From: Alphaproteobacteria bacterium
GTDB lineage: Bacteria > Pseudomonadota > Alphaproteobacteria > UBA6615
DNA: 9,355 nt
Direction of reading: 5' to 3'
NCBI GenBank assembly: GCA_030831135.1
Contig: JAURLR010000055.1
Coordinates: 1-9,355, forward strand
In this document: positions 1 to 5,965 of the stretch, piece after piece
Layout of the letters: every line of letters starts with the position of its first letter
How positions within the stretch are numbered: the first letter of the stretch is position 1
Translations under genes and position numbers: made by a program
The notes under the pieces: model-generated
What the model saw: only the letters and a program-made list of their open reading frames with translations
What the model was told of the DNA's origin: nothing
Databases searched by the model: none

Positions 1-323
1 CCCAGCAGGGCCTCGATGACCGGCATCACGGCTGGATTGGCGTAGACGCGGGGATCGTTGAATGCCCCGGCGATCCCGACCGTGACCATGTTTCGTCGGT
101 CCCCCACATGCCGGGCATCGGCATGCAGAATGTCACGATGATAGGCCGCATAGGCCTGTTCATAGTCTGCCCGCAGCGCATGGACGTGATCAGGCTCGAG
201 CACATTTTCAAAATGCATGACGCCGGCCTCCGAGAACCTCTCACAGGCGCGCGCCAGCGCGAAATCAGGCAGCGGGCCGTCCTGCGAGACCCGGATGCGA
301 GGAAGATCACGACCTGTGCTCAT
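1..323 (-). CDS. Phytanoyl-CoA dioxygenase (PhyH)-like protein, N-terminal part, cut by window edge
   Basis: The minus-strand frame is open from an ATG at 323 to the left edge, giving 107 codons with no stop. The start MSTGRDLPRIRV is followed by a stretch resembling the N-terminus of PhyH-family Fe(II)/2-oxoglutarate oxygenases: an F-x(3)-G-V-x-x-F-x-N-V-L core near residues 30-42, followed by a helix (HVHALRADYEQAY). These enzymes hydroxylate small organic substrates in the cytoplasm. The HxD and distal His metal ligands would lie beyond the edge, so catalytic competence cannot be judged. It is divergent from the metallo-hydrolase gene across about 104 bp, so the two may share control. Family assignment rests on the N-terminal pattern only and is tentative; the open frame and start are more certain. 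Confidence 0.6.
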   Translation of the reverse strand, partial: MSTGRDLPRIRVSQDGPLPDFALARACERFSEAGVMHFENVLEPDHVHALRADYEQAYAAYHRDILHADARHVGDRRNMVTVGIAGAFNDPRVYANPAVMPVIEALL

Positions 324-427
324 GAATGGAGATTTCCGTTCGGTTCACTTGCATGCGGCAGACTAACATTGGACACTTAAAGGACCCATCACCCAATGGC
401 ATCATCACGCAATGAAAAGGCCCTGAC

Positions 428-1303
428 ATGAATCCGTTATCCATTGGAGCATTTTCTGTTCGTTCGGTGCTCGAGCATTCCGGTCCGACCCTGACGCCCG
501 ACATCATGTTCCCCGCTTCCACGCCCGAGGCCATGGCCGAACATATGGACTGGATGGTGCCTACACATTTCGATGTTGCGACCGGCAAGATCATCGCGGC
601 GTTCCAGAGCTATGTGGTCCAGACGCCCCACCACACGATCCTGATCGACACCTGTGTTGGCGAAGACAAGGAACGCGCGAACCCGAATTTCCACATGAAA
701 AAATGGCCGTGGATGGACAATCTGGCGACGCTTGGCCTCACCCCTGCCGATATCGATATCGTCATGTGCACCCATCTGCACCCCGACCATGTCGGCTGGA
801 ACACCCGACTCCACGATGGCCGCTGGGTGCCGACATTTCCGAATGCGAAGTATGTTTTTGCGCGTGACGAATACCGCCATTGGGAACAGGAAAGCGCACG
901 CGGTGCAGAACGTATCGGACTGACATTCATTGATTCCGTCCTGCCCGTCGTCGAGGCCGGGCAGGCCGTGCTGGTCGACAATGATCATGAGATCGAGACC
1001 GGCCTCTGGCTGGAACCGACACCGGGCCACTCTCCCGGTCATGTGATCGTGAATGTTGAATCACAGGGCGAACGAGGCGCATTCATCGGAGATCTCATGC
1101 ACCATCCGGTGCAGGTGCCCCATCCGGAATGGAGCACCTGTTTCTGCTGGGACATGGACATGTCAGCCGCGACACGAAAAAAATATGTCGATGGATTCAC
1201 CGACAGCGGAACCCTGATCCTGCCCGCACATTTCGCCGGCAACACAGCAGGGCACATCATCAACGCGCGCGGGTCATCGACCTTCTCGTTTCTCGAAAGC
1301 TGA
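428..1303 (+). CDS. MBL-fold metallo-hydrolase
   Basis: This 291-residue protein carries the full set of metallo-beta-lactamase-fold metal ligands: HLHPDH at residues 116-121, His201 in PTPGHSPGH, Asp222 in GDLMHH and His268 in PAHF. That is a binuclear zinc-type hydrolase site. The layout and the long N-terminal segment before the first motif resemble the lactonase-like and general MBL-hydrolase branch rather than class B beta-lactamases. No signal peptide is visible, so it is probably cytoplasmic. The start at 428 has an AAGG about 7 bp upstream. It is the first gene of a tight trio: the DUF336 gene starts 17 bp after its stop and a two-domain cupin follows. The trio probably acts on one small organic compound, but the substrate is unknown. 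Lactonase, esterase or another ring-opening hydrolase are all possible. Confidence 0.9.
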   Translation: MNPLSIGAFSVRSVLEHSGPTLTPDIMFPASTPEAMAEHMDWMVPTHFDVATGKIIAAFQSYVVQTPHHTILIDTCVGEDKERANPNFHMKKWPWMDNLATLGLTPADIDIVMCTHLHPDHVGWNTRLHDGRWVPTFPNAKYVFARDEYRHWEQESARGAERIGLTFIDSVLPVVEAGQAVLVDNDHEIETGLWLEPTPGHSPGHVIVNVESQGERGAFIGDLMHHPVQVPHPEWSTCFCWDMDMSAATRKKYVDGFTDSGTLILPAHFAGNTAGHIINARGSSTFSFLES

Positions 1304-1320
1304 GTTGAGAGGAATTTCCG

Positions 1321-1743
1321 ATGGCACAAGTTACACTCGCTCAGGCACAGAAGATCATAGATGTGGTATTCGCCCATGGACGGGAGACGGAATGCCTGCC
1401 GCTTGGCGTGGCCATCCTCGACCCGGGCGGGCATCTCCTCGCCTTTGCGCGGGAAGACGGAACGAGTTTTCTGCGCCCCCAGATCGCCCAGGCCAAGGCC
1501 TGGGGTGCGCTGGGCATGGGCATGGGAAGCCGCGCGCTGGTCGAACGGCCGGACCGTTTCATTCTGACCCTGAATGCTGCTACCGACGGAAAGGTTCTCA
1601 ATGCTCCGGGGGGCGTCTTGATCCGCGATGCGTCTAGTGAGATTCTGGGTGCTGTGGGCGTGACCGGTGATGTCTCGGATCGGGACGAAGCCTGCGCCAT
1701 CGCCGGAATCGAAGCCGTCGGCCTTGTTGCCGACCCAGGATAG
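1321..1743 (+). CDS. GlcG/HbpS-family (DUF336) heme-degrading/heme-binding-like protein
   Basis: The 140 residues match the usual length and pattern of the GlcG/HbpS (DUF336) family. Visible landmarks are GVAILDPGG (residues 29-37) followed by a hydrophobic strand and an RxDG-like turn, a central helix with AQAKAW, NAPGGV near 94-99, and GAVGVTGD at 110-117. Members include HbpS, which binds heme, and GlcG, of unclear role in glycolate loci; many are found beside catabolic oxidoreductases. No signal peptide is seen. GAGAGG lies about 8 bp before the ATG. The next gene starts 9 bp after the stop, and its ribosome site overlaps this stop codon, so the two are translationally close. The name gives a family rather than a proven function. 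Confidence 0.88.
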   Translation: MAQVTLAQAQKIIDVVFAHGRETECLPLGVAILDPGGHLLAFAREDGTSFLRPQIAQAKAWGALGMGMGSRALVERPDRFILTLNAATDGKVLNAPGGVLIRDASSEILGAVGVTGDVSDRDEACAIAGIEAVGLVADPG

Positions 1744-1752
1744 GAAACAGCC

Positions 1753-2547
1753 ATGACCATCTCCGTTATTCAGACTTATGACGTCGAAATCGAACGCATG
1801 CAGGAGAAGGACGGCTGGGCCATTTCCGAATTCCGGCTGCCGGTCACCGGGCAGACCGGGAGTGCCACCACCGTCTTCCATTCGATCTTTCGTCCCGGCT
1901 CCACCCACGCCAAGCATCTGCACACCGTCAGTGACGAGATTGCGGTTTATCTCTCGGGCAATGGCGTTGTCGGTCAGGGGAACAGTCGCGCGGTGGTCTC
2001 AACCGGTCATTGCCGCCTGATGCCCAAAGGATCCGAACATTTCTTTTTCAACGAGACCAAAGACGAGGACGCGCGCGTCATCGGGTTCTACATGAACGCA
2101 CCCGACGTGGCGGGCACCGGCTACGAGTTCTGCGGCACCGTGACCGAAGATGACATCAACGCCCCGCGAGAAGGTTTGAATGATGGCATTCTGGTGGAAC
2201 TGGATGCTGTTGCGCTGCAGACCGGTTCGCTCCCCGAAGCCTGGTCCGATGTCAGTGTCAAAAACCCCATCGGCAGCCACAATGGCAGCCCAAATGCCCT
2301 GCTCCATGTCACCCTCGCGCCGGGCACCGCGATCAAGGAGCACAGCCTCTCAAAGGCCGAAGCCATCTACTTTGTCGCAAACGGGGTGGGGGAAGCCGAT
2401 GGCGGTGCCGGCGCACAGGCCATCAAGCCTGAAAGCTTCGTGTTTGTGCCCAGGGGTGACACCCACGCAATCCGGAACACCGGTCAGAAACCGCTGGAAA
2501 TCTTCGTTGTACTGACCGGCGCCGGTGGACTGAACGCGGCGCTCTGA
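1753..2547 (+). CDS. Two-domain (bicupin) protein
   Basis: The protein has 264 residues with two cupin barrels. The N-terminal barrel has a textbook motif 1, with His55, His57 and Glu62 (HLHTVSDE), and motif 2 ending in His96 (PKGSEHFFFN). These give the three-His/one-Glu metal site. The C-terminal barrel keeps His197, Glu203 and His238 (PRGDTHAIRN), but the second motif-1 histidine is replaced by Leu199 (EHSL). The second site may therefore be structural or bind metal differently. Bicupins include dioxygenases, isomerases and sugar or acid-binding enzymes. An AGGAAA ribosome site overlaps the stop of the upstream DUF336 gene, which indicates an operon. The gene ends one base before the convergent membrane-protein gene. 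The substrate is unknown. Confidence 0.87.
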   Translation: MTISVIQTYDVEIERMQEKDGWAISEFRLPVTGQTGSATTVFHSIFRPGSTHAKHLHTVSDEIAVYLSGNGVVGQGNSRAVVSTGHCRLMPKGSEHFFFNETKDEDARVIGFYMNAPDVAGTGYEFCGTVTEDDINAPREGLNDGILVELDAVALQTGSLPEAWSDVSVKNPIGSHNGSPNALLHVTLAPGTAIKEHSLSKAEAIYFVANGVGEADGGAGAQAIKPESFVFVPRGDTHAIRNTGQKPLEIFVVLTGAGGLNAAL

Positions 2548-2548
2548 G

Positions 2549-2878
2549 CTAGCGCGCGATGGTGCCTTTGCCCATGAGTCCGCTGACGATCAACGCGAGC
2601 GTATAGCCGAAGGGCAGGACCATCACGGTCGACAACAGGGGCATCCAGACGAGAACAAACGGTTCCGGCCCGCCACGAATTTCAAATGCAACCACGGTCA
2701 CGAATGCCGTGATCAACGAGCCGATATACGCCTCGCGATGGAAGTCGTTGTAATTGGCCAGACGGCCCGTCGTGCGATCTTCCTTTGGCGCAGGAAGAAT
2801 GGCGTTCAGGATCAGCATAACCACCGGCATGAGAACCAGCGGCAACACAATAAGAATAATCAACTCGCCATTGCTCAT
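2549..2878 (-). CDS. Small three-helix integral membrane protein of unknown function
   Basis: I do not recognise this 109-residue protein. It begins MSNGELIIL and has hydrophobic segments at about residues 6-28, 50-66 and 74-102. A polar stretch between the first two (KEDRTTGRLANYNDFHRE) probably forms a cytoplasmic loop. The frame extends to a TTG at 2884, but that codon directly abuts the TGGAGG at 2885-2890. The ATG at 2876-2878 sits 6 bp downstream of this strong ribosome site and is the better start. The C-terminus (GKGTIAR) is short and basic. The stop codon is one base from the stop of the convergent bicupin gene, with no terminator hairpin between. It is divergent from the peroxiredoxin-like gene and not obviously linked to it in function. 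Confidence 0.75.
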   Translation of the reverse strand: MSNGELIILIVLPLVLMPVVMLILNAILPAPKEDRTTGRLANYNDFHREAYIGSLITAFVTVVAFEIRGGPEPFVLVWMPLLSTVMVLPFGYTLALIVSGLMGKGTIAR

Positions 2879-3009
2879 GACCAACCTCCAGAAATACTTT
2901 CGGCCTTCCGATCTGTGCCGAACCCCTAATCAATACAATGATCGTACCCCCTGAGACAAGGCACCACGATTGCCAACCACTGCGTAAATATGCACGATAT
3001 CCCCGTCGC

Positions 3010-3023
3010 GCGCCGCAGGGCGC
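3010..3023 (+). other. Small GC hairpin in the leader of the peroxiredoxin-like gene
   Basis: GCGCC at 3010-3014 and GGCGC at 3019-3023 are perfect complements around a four-base GCAG loop, about 25 bp before the ATG. It lies in the probable 5' leader, upstream of the ribosome site. There is no T-run, so it is not a terminator. A regulatory role is possible but unsupported. Confidence 0.35.
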
Positions 3024-3048
3024 ATGTGTTTAACGAGAAGGACTTAAT

Positions 3049-3525
3049 ATGTCGGACAAGCTTGGCATTGGTTCAGCCTTCCCCAAAATGACGCTTAATC
3101 TCGTCGATGGTGGAACGCTCGATCTGCCGGATGGTCTTGGTAATGGATACCGGGTCATCCTGTTCTATCGCGGCCACTGGTGACCCTATTGTCGCCGTCA
3201 GTTGGTCGGCTTCGCAAACCAGAAAGCAGAATTTGATAAACTTGGCGTGACCCTTGTCGCCGCCAGCGTAGACCCCATCGAGAAAGCCCAGGAAGTTGCC
3301 GATGAGGTAAACTTCCCCGTTGGTTACGGTGTAACCCGCGAGATGGCGAACACGCTTGGGTCATGGTGGGAAGAGCGCCGCCAGATCATCCAGCCTTCGG
3401 AGTTCCTGTTGGGTCCCGACGGCAAGGTGATGGCTTCGAGCTACAGCGACGGTCCAATCGGCCGGATGGATGCCGAAGACATCGTCAAGGTGGTCAACTT
3501 CTACGAGTCCATGAAGAACAAATAG
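3049..3525 (+). CDS. Peroxiredoxin-like (AhpC/TSA fold) protein with in-frame TGA at the catalytic Cys position; candidate selenoprotein
   Basis: From the ATG at 3049 (AAGGA about 6 bp upstream) the frame runs 158 codons to the TAG at 3523-3525, interrupted only by a TGA at 3181-3183. The surrounding protein is thioredoxin-fold and peroxiredoxin-like: VILFYRGHW, then the TGA (codon 45), then PYCRRQL. The family's active-site motif here is WCPYC, so the TGA sits exactly at the first (peroxidatic) Cys and the second Cys48 is intact. Downstream, ASVDP, FPVGYGVT, QPSEFLLGPDGK and SDGPIGRM are all well formed over 113 codons. This is what a UxxC selenocysteine peroxiredoxin would look like; such Prx-like selenoproteins are an established class in bacteria. 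Its role would be cytoplasmic reduction of peroxides or another thiol redox reaction. A nonsense mutation or a base-calling error is the alternative. No selenocysteine machinery lies in the window to settle it. The gene is flanked by a hairpin terminator. Confidence 0.8.
3190..3214 (+). promoter_or_regulatory. Candidate bacterial SECIS-like stem-loop just after the in-frame TGA
   Basis: Bases 3194-3199 (GCCGTC) can pair with 3204-3210 (GGTCGGC), leaving a bulged T at 3206 and a four-base loop AGTT at 3200-3203. Two more pairs (T3190-G3214 and G3191-C3213) can form below a 2x2 mismatch. The loop begins 16 bases after the TGA and has G as its second base. That fits the loose known rule for bacterial SECIS elements: apical loop about 16-37 nt downstream with a G among its first two bases. 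The stem is short and lies in GC-rich coding sequence, so chance cannot be excluded. Confidence 0.45.
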
Positions 3526-3555
3526 CGTTCGCGCCCTCAGGGTACCGACGTTTGC

Positions 3556-3592
3556 GCGCCGTACCGGCTTTCCGGTGCGGCGTTTGCTTTGC
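3556..3592 (+). terminator. Rho-independent-type terminator after the peroxiredoxin-like gene
   Basis: An 11-bp stem, 3557-3567 (CGCCGTACCGG) with 3572-3582 (CCGGTGCGGCG), contains one T-G wobble and closes a CTTT tetraloop. A further G-T pair is possible at the base. It is followed by TTTGCTTTGC, an interrupted T-rich tail. It lies 31 bp past the TAG of the peroxiredoxin-like gene and before the next cupin gene, so the two are probably separate transcripts. The weak T-tract lowers certainty, but the stem is the strongest hairpin I saw in any gap of the window. Confidence 0.7.
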
Positions 3593-3662
3593 GGGAGGGA
3601 CTTACACCGGTGACCACGCGGCGCTAGACTTTGTCCAATCATCCAGAATGAGGAGAGATGTG

Positions 3663-4070
3663 ATGATCGCTTACGACCTTGAAACCGAACAGATTTTTGA
3701 TCCCAAAAAGCATGTCGAGAAGATCCTCGACACCGTCTCGGACGGCGATGTGACTGTCGCCTGCTGGGAACCCGGGCAAGTCAGCCCGAATCACTGCCAC
3801 CCGGATTGCACGGAAATATATTTCTGCTGGCAGGGCGGCGGCACCATGCGCACACCGAGTGGCGAAACACTTGAGGTCAAGCCGGGTTCGTTTGTCGTTC
3901 ACCCCCCGGGAGAGGTCCATGAATACGAGAATGGGCCGGAGCGGTCGCTGCTGTTTCGTGTGCGCTACGGGTCAGACATGGCACCGCGCTTCGTGGAATG
4001 GCCGACCAATCCGGAATTTGCACAGGACGCGGACGACATCGCCTATTTCAAGGCAAATCCGCCAGCTTGA
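3663..4070 (+). CDS. Small single-domain cupin protein
   Basis: From the ATG at 3663 the protein has 135 residues and one complete cupin barrel. Motif 1 has His44, His46 and Glu51 (NHCHPDCTEIYF) with the canonical spacing, and motif 2 ends at His86 (HPPGEVHEYEN), so all four metal ligands are present. AGGAG at 3651-3655 sits 7 bp before this ATG. The frame stays open far upstream, but that stretch overlaps the peroxiredoxin-like gene and the terminator and is not coding. An in-frame ATG at 3648 precedes the ribosome site and is unlikely. The tail after the barrel (about residues 95-135) is charged and probably packs against it. Such stand-alone cupins are often small-molecule isomerases, dioxygenases or ligand binders; no substrate can be assigned. 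It lacks sequence relation to the bicupin beyond the fold. Confidence 0.87.
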   Translation: MIAYDLETEQIFDPKKHVEKILDTVSDGDVTVACWEPGQVSPNHCHPDCTEIYFCWQGGGTMRTPSGETLEVKPGSFVVHPPGEVHEYENGPERSLLFRVRYGSDMAPRFVEWPTNPEFAQDADDIAYFKANPPA

Positions 4071-4075
4071 AACAA

Positions 4076-4101
4076 ATAACACACTTATTATTGTGTGATA
4101 T
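4076..4101. promoter_or_regulatory. Dyad symmetry, possible operator upstream of the ABC operon
   Basis: ATA-a-CACAC, an eight-base AT-rich spacer (TTATTATT), then GTGTG-a-TAT form an inverted repeat with eight of nine positions paired. It begins a few bases after the cupin stop. It sits about 50-70 bp before the proposed transcription start of the ABC operon, where an activator site would be. It has no T-run, so it is a poor terminator for the cupin gene. Binding-site function is inferred from symmetry and position only. Confidence 0.4.
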
Positions 4102-4114
4102 AAAATAAAATACG

Positions 4115-4142
4115 TTGCTCTTATGGTATTGGGTCCTATATA
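4115..4142 (+). promoter_or_regulatory. Candidate sigma70-type promoter of the ABC transporter operon
   Basis: TTGCTC (4115-4120) and TATATA (4137-4142) are separated by 16 bp in an AT-rich stretch that stands out from the GC-rich surroundings. Transcription would start near 4149, about 38 bp before the ATG of the binding-protein gene. No competing pair of this quality is seen nearby. This is a by-eye match only. Confidence 0.45.
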
Positions 4143-4144
4143 CC

Positions 4145-4168
4145 CTCGCGCTTTCCATAAATCGCGAG
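4145..4168. repeat. Perfect 6-bp inverted repeat in the ABC operon leader
   Basis: CTCGCG (4145-4150) and CGCGAG (4163-4168) flank a 12-base AT-rich spacer. The repeat overlaps the proposed transcription start and ends about 8 bp before the AAGGAT ribosome site. It could be a repressor operator or a leader hairpin; the sequence does not decide which. Confidence 0.4.
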
Positions 4169-4186
4169 AGTCGAAAGGATCTGACC

Positions 4187-5215
4187 ATGCGAGAATTCCT
4201 GAACAAGCCAGCACTGCGCGGCCTTGCCGTGTTTGTGCTGGCCCTTGGGCTATTGTCCCAGACACCGGCCTCTGCCCAGACCAAACTGAAGGTCGCCTAT
4301 ATTCCGATCATGCCCATGGCACAGCTTTTCGTCATGGAAGGGGAAGGCTGGACCAAAGAAGCTGGCCTTGAACTGGAACTGACCAAGTTCTCGTCGGGAC
4401 CCGCCATCGTTCAGGCGATTGCAGCGGGCGATTTCGACGTCATGTATTTCGGCATCGGACCGGCCATGGTCTCGCGCGCGAACGGCGTACCGATCAAGGT
4501 CACCGCCAGTGCCGGCATCGAACAGATTGCGGTGATTACCCGCGGTGAATTCGGTGCCGCGATGGCAGCCGCAGCCACACCGGCTGAAGGCGTGAAAAAA
4601 TTCACCGCCGATACCGGCCGCAAGCCCGTCATCGCCTCCCTTCCGAAAGGTTCGGTCCCCGACACAGTGTTGCGTCACTGGCTGATCAAGGTCGCTGGAT
4701 TGACCGAAGACGATGTGGAGATCGTCGGCATGGGTGCCGGCAAGGTGCAGCAGGCCATGCTGGCCAAGTCCGTCGACGCGGCATCAATCCTAGAGCCGAT
4801 CCTGACCATCATTGGCGAAAAGCTCCCCGATGCCCGGATCGCTGTCACCGGTGGCGAAATGCTCCCCAAGCAGCCCGGGGCGGTGCTCGCCGTGCGTGAA
4901 AACGTGATCGCGGAGAATCGTGATGCCGTGGCCAAACTCGTCGACCTGCATGTGCGCGCCACCAAACTGATCAACGAAGATCCCGATCGAGCGGCAAAGC
5001 ATATTCACGCCGCGCTCGGTCAGGGCCTGATTCCGCTGGAGGTCATCCAGCGCGCCCTGCGATCTGCGTCGAACAATTTTGTCTCTGATCCCAATGCCAT
5101 CATCGCGGCCACCAAGGTCATGCATGATTTTTCGGCCGAGATCGGCACCCTCAAGAAGCGGGTTCCGATCGACGAGCTTTTCGACGTGTCGTTCTACAAG
5201 CAGGTCACGGAGTAA
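4187..5215 (+). CDS. NitT/TauT-family ABC transporter substrate-binding protein
   Basis: The start at 4187 follows AAGGAT at a good distance and gives a 342-residue precursor. A typical signal peptide is visible: basic N-terminus, hydrophobic core at about residues 11-24, and probable cleavage after ASA at residue 30. The frame continues upstream to 4115, but that part overlaps the promoter region. The mature protein begins with a strand (LKVAYIPIMPMAQLFV) and then EGWTKEAGLELEL and GPAIVQAIAAGDFDV, the pattern of the SsuA/TauA/NMT1-like type II binding proteins for nitrate, sulfonates, taurine, pyrimidine precursors and related small molecules. It would capture substrate in the periplasm for the permease and ATPase encoded directly downstream. 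The ligand cannot be inferred. The permease start is 3 bp beyond its stop. Confidence 0.92.
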   Translation: MREFLNKPALRGLAVFVLALGLLSQTPASAQTKLKVAYIPIMPMAQLFVMEGEGWTKEAGLELELTKFSSGPAIVQAIAAGDFDVMYFGIGPAMVSRANGVPIKVTASAGIEQIAVITRGEFGAAMAAAATPAEGVKKFTADTGRKPVIASLPKGSVPDTVLRHWLIKVAGLTEDDVEIVGMGAGKVQQAMLAKSVDAASILEPILTIIGEKLPDARIAVTGGEMLPKQPGAVLAVRENVIAENRDAVAKLVDLHVRATKLINEDPDRAAKHIHAALGQGLIPLEVIQRALRSASNNFVSDPNAIIAATKVMHDFSAEIGTLKKRVPIDELFDVSFYKQVTE

Positions 5216-5218
5216 CCC

Positions 5219-5965
5219 ATGTCCAGACGCACCTTTCTCGGTGCGGGCGGGCTTTTTGCATTTCTCCTGATCTGGGAGTTGGTTGCGCGCAGCGGTGTGG
5301 TCGAAGCCACATTGCTGCCCGCACCCAGCAAACTACCCGCCACGCTGATCTCGGAAGTCACGCTGGGGTTCTGGCACAAGATGGTTCTGGCCAGCCTGAA
5401 CCATTATCTGATCGGCCTGATCAGTGGCTCGCTGCTGGGCGTTCTGGTGGGGAGCGCAGTCGCGATGTTCCCCACACTCGACGCCGTGCAAAGCTGGTTG
5501 GCCCGCCTGTTGCGCCCAATCCCGCCGCTGGCCTGGATTCCCTTCGCCATCATCTGGTTCGGGATCAGTGAAACGGCGGCGGCCTTCATCATCGCCATCG
5601 GTGTGTTCTGGATCAATTACTTCACCGCCTATACCGCTGTCCGGGCCGTCGATCCGGACCTGATCGAACTGGCGGCCTCTTTTGGTCATCGCTCGCTCGG
5701 CGCGAGTCTGCGCAAGGTGATCATGCCGGCCGCCGCCCCCGGTATCCTCTCAGGCCTGCGCGCCGGACTTGGCCAGGGCTGGATGACCGTCGTCGCAGCC
5801 GAGCTGTTCGGAATCACCGGCATCGGCCAACGCATGAACGAGGCTGCGGGCCTGCTCGCCACGGAAGTGGTGATCGTCTACATGCTGACCATCGCGCTGC
5901 TCTACGGCCTCAGCGACATGCTGTTCGTCGCAGCTCAGAACCGGGTGCTCCGATGGCAGCGATAG
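5219..5965 (+). CDS. ABC transporter permease (NitT/TauT family, BPD_transp_1)
   Basis: This 248-residue membrane protein has an N-terminal helix (about residues 7-22) and several further hydrophobic segments. The EAA-type cytoplasmic loop, ELAASFGHRSLGASLRKV followed by MPAAAPGI, lies at about residues 150-176 and is the contact site for the ATPase. The IPPLAWIPFAIIWFG stretch (about 101-115) is typical of the SsuC/TauC branch. The GGAG ribosome site overlaps the end of the binding-protein gene. The ATPase gene begins inside its last codons (13-bp overlap), which indicates coupled translation. It should form a homodimeric pore in the inner membrane. Confidence 0.93.
   Translation: MSRRTFLGAGGLFAFLLIWELVARSGVVEATLLPAPSKLPATLISEVTLGFWHKMVLASLNHYLIGLISGSLLGVLVGSAVAMFPTLDAVQSWLARLLRPIPPLAWIPFAIIWFGISETAAAFIIAIGVFWINYFTAYTAVRAVDPDLIELAASFGHRSLGASLRKVIMPAAAPGILSGLRAGLGQGWMTVVAAELFGITGIGQRMNEAAGLLATEVVIVYMLTIALLYGLSDMLFVAAQNRVLRWQR

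Noticed and set aside
437..1042. Long minus-strand open frame opposite the metallo-hydrolase
   Set aside because: It is an antisense shadow of a gene with all its catalytic motifs; its composition is not protein-like and it has no recognisable domain.
2879..2884. TTG at 2884 as start of the small membrane protein
   Set aside because: It directly abuts the ribosome-binding sequence; the ATG at 2876-2878 has the correct spacing.
3010..3023. GC hairpin before the peroxiredoxin-like gene as a terminator or riboswitch
   Set aside because: There is no T-run, and it is too small for any known riboswitch class; it is kept only as a minor hairpin.
3181..3183. TGA read as tryptophan through an altered genetic code
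   Set aside because: Several complete genes in the window end at TGA and use TGG for Trp, and the family position calls for Cys rather than Trp.
3202..3525. Separate short gene starting at a TTG downstream of the TGA
   Set aside because: It lacks the N-terminal half of the thioredoxin fold and has no ribosome site, and the same frame continues upstream through the TGA into a proper start and conserved motifs.
3363..3662. Upstream extension of the single-domain cupin
   Set aside because: The extension overlaps the peroxiredoxin-like gene in another frame and crosses the terminator hairpin. A strong ribosome site at 3651-3655 places the start at 3663.
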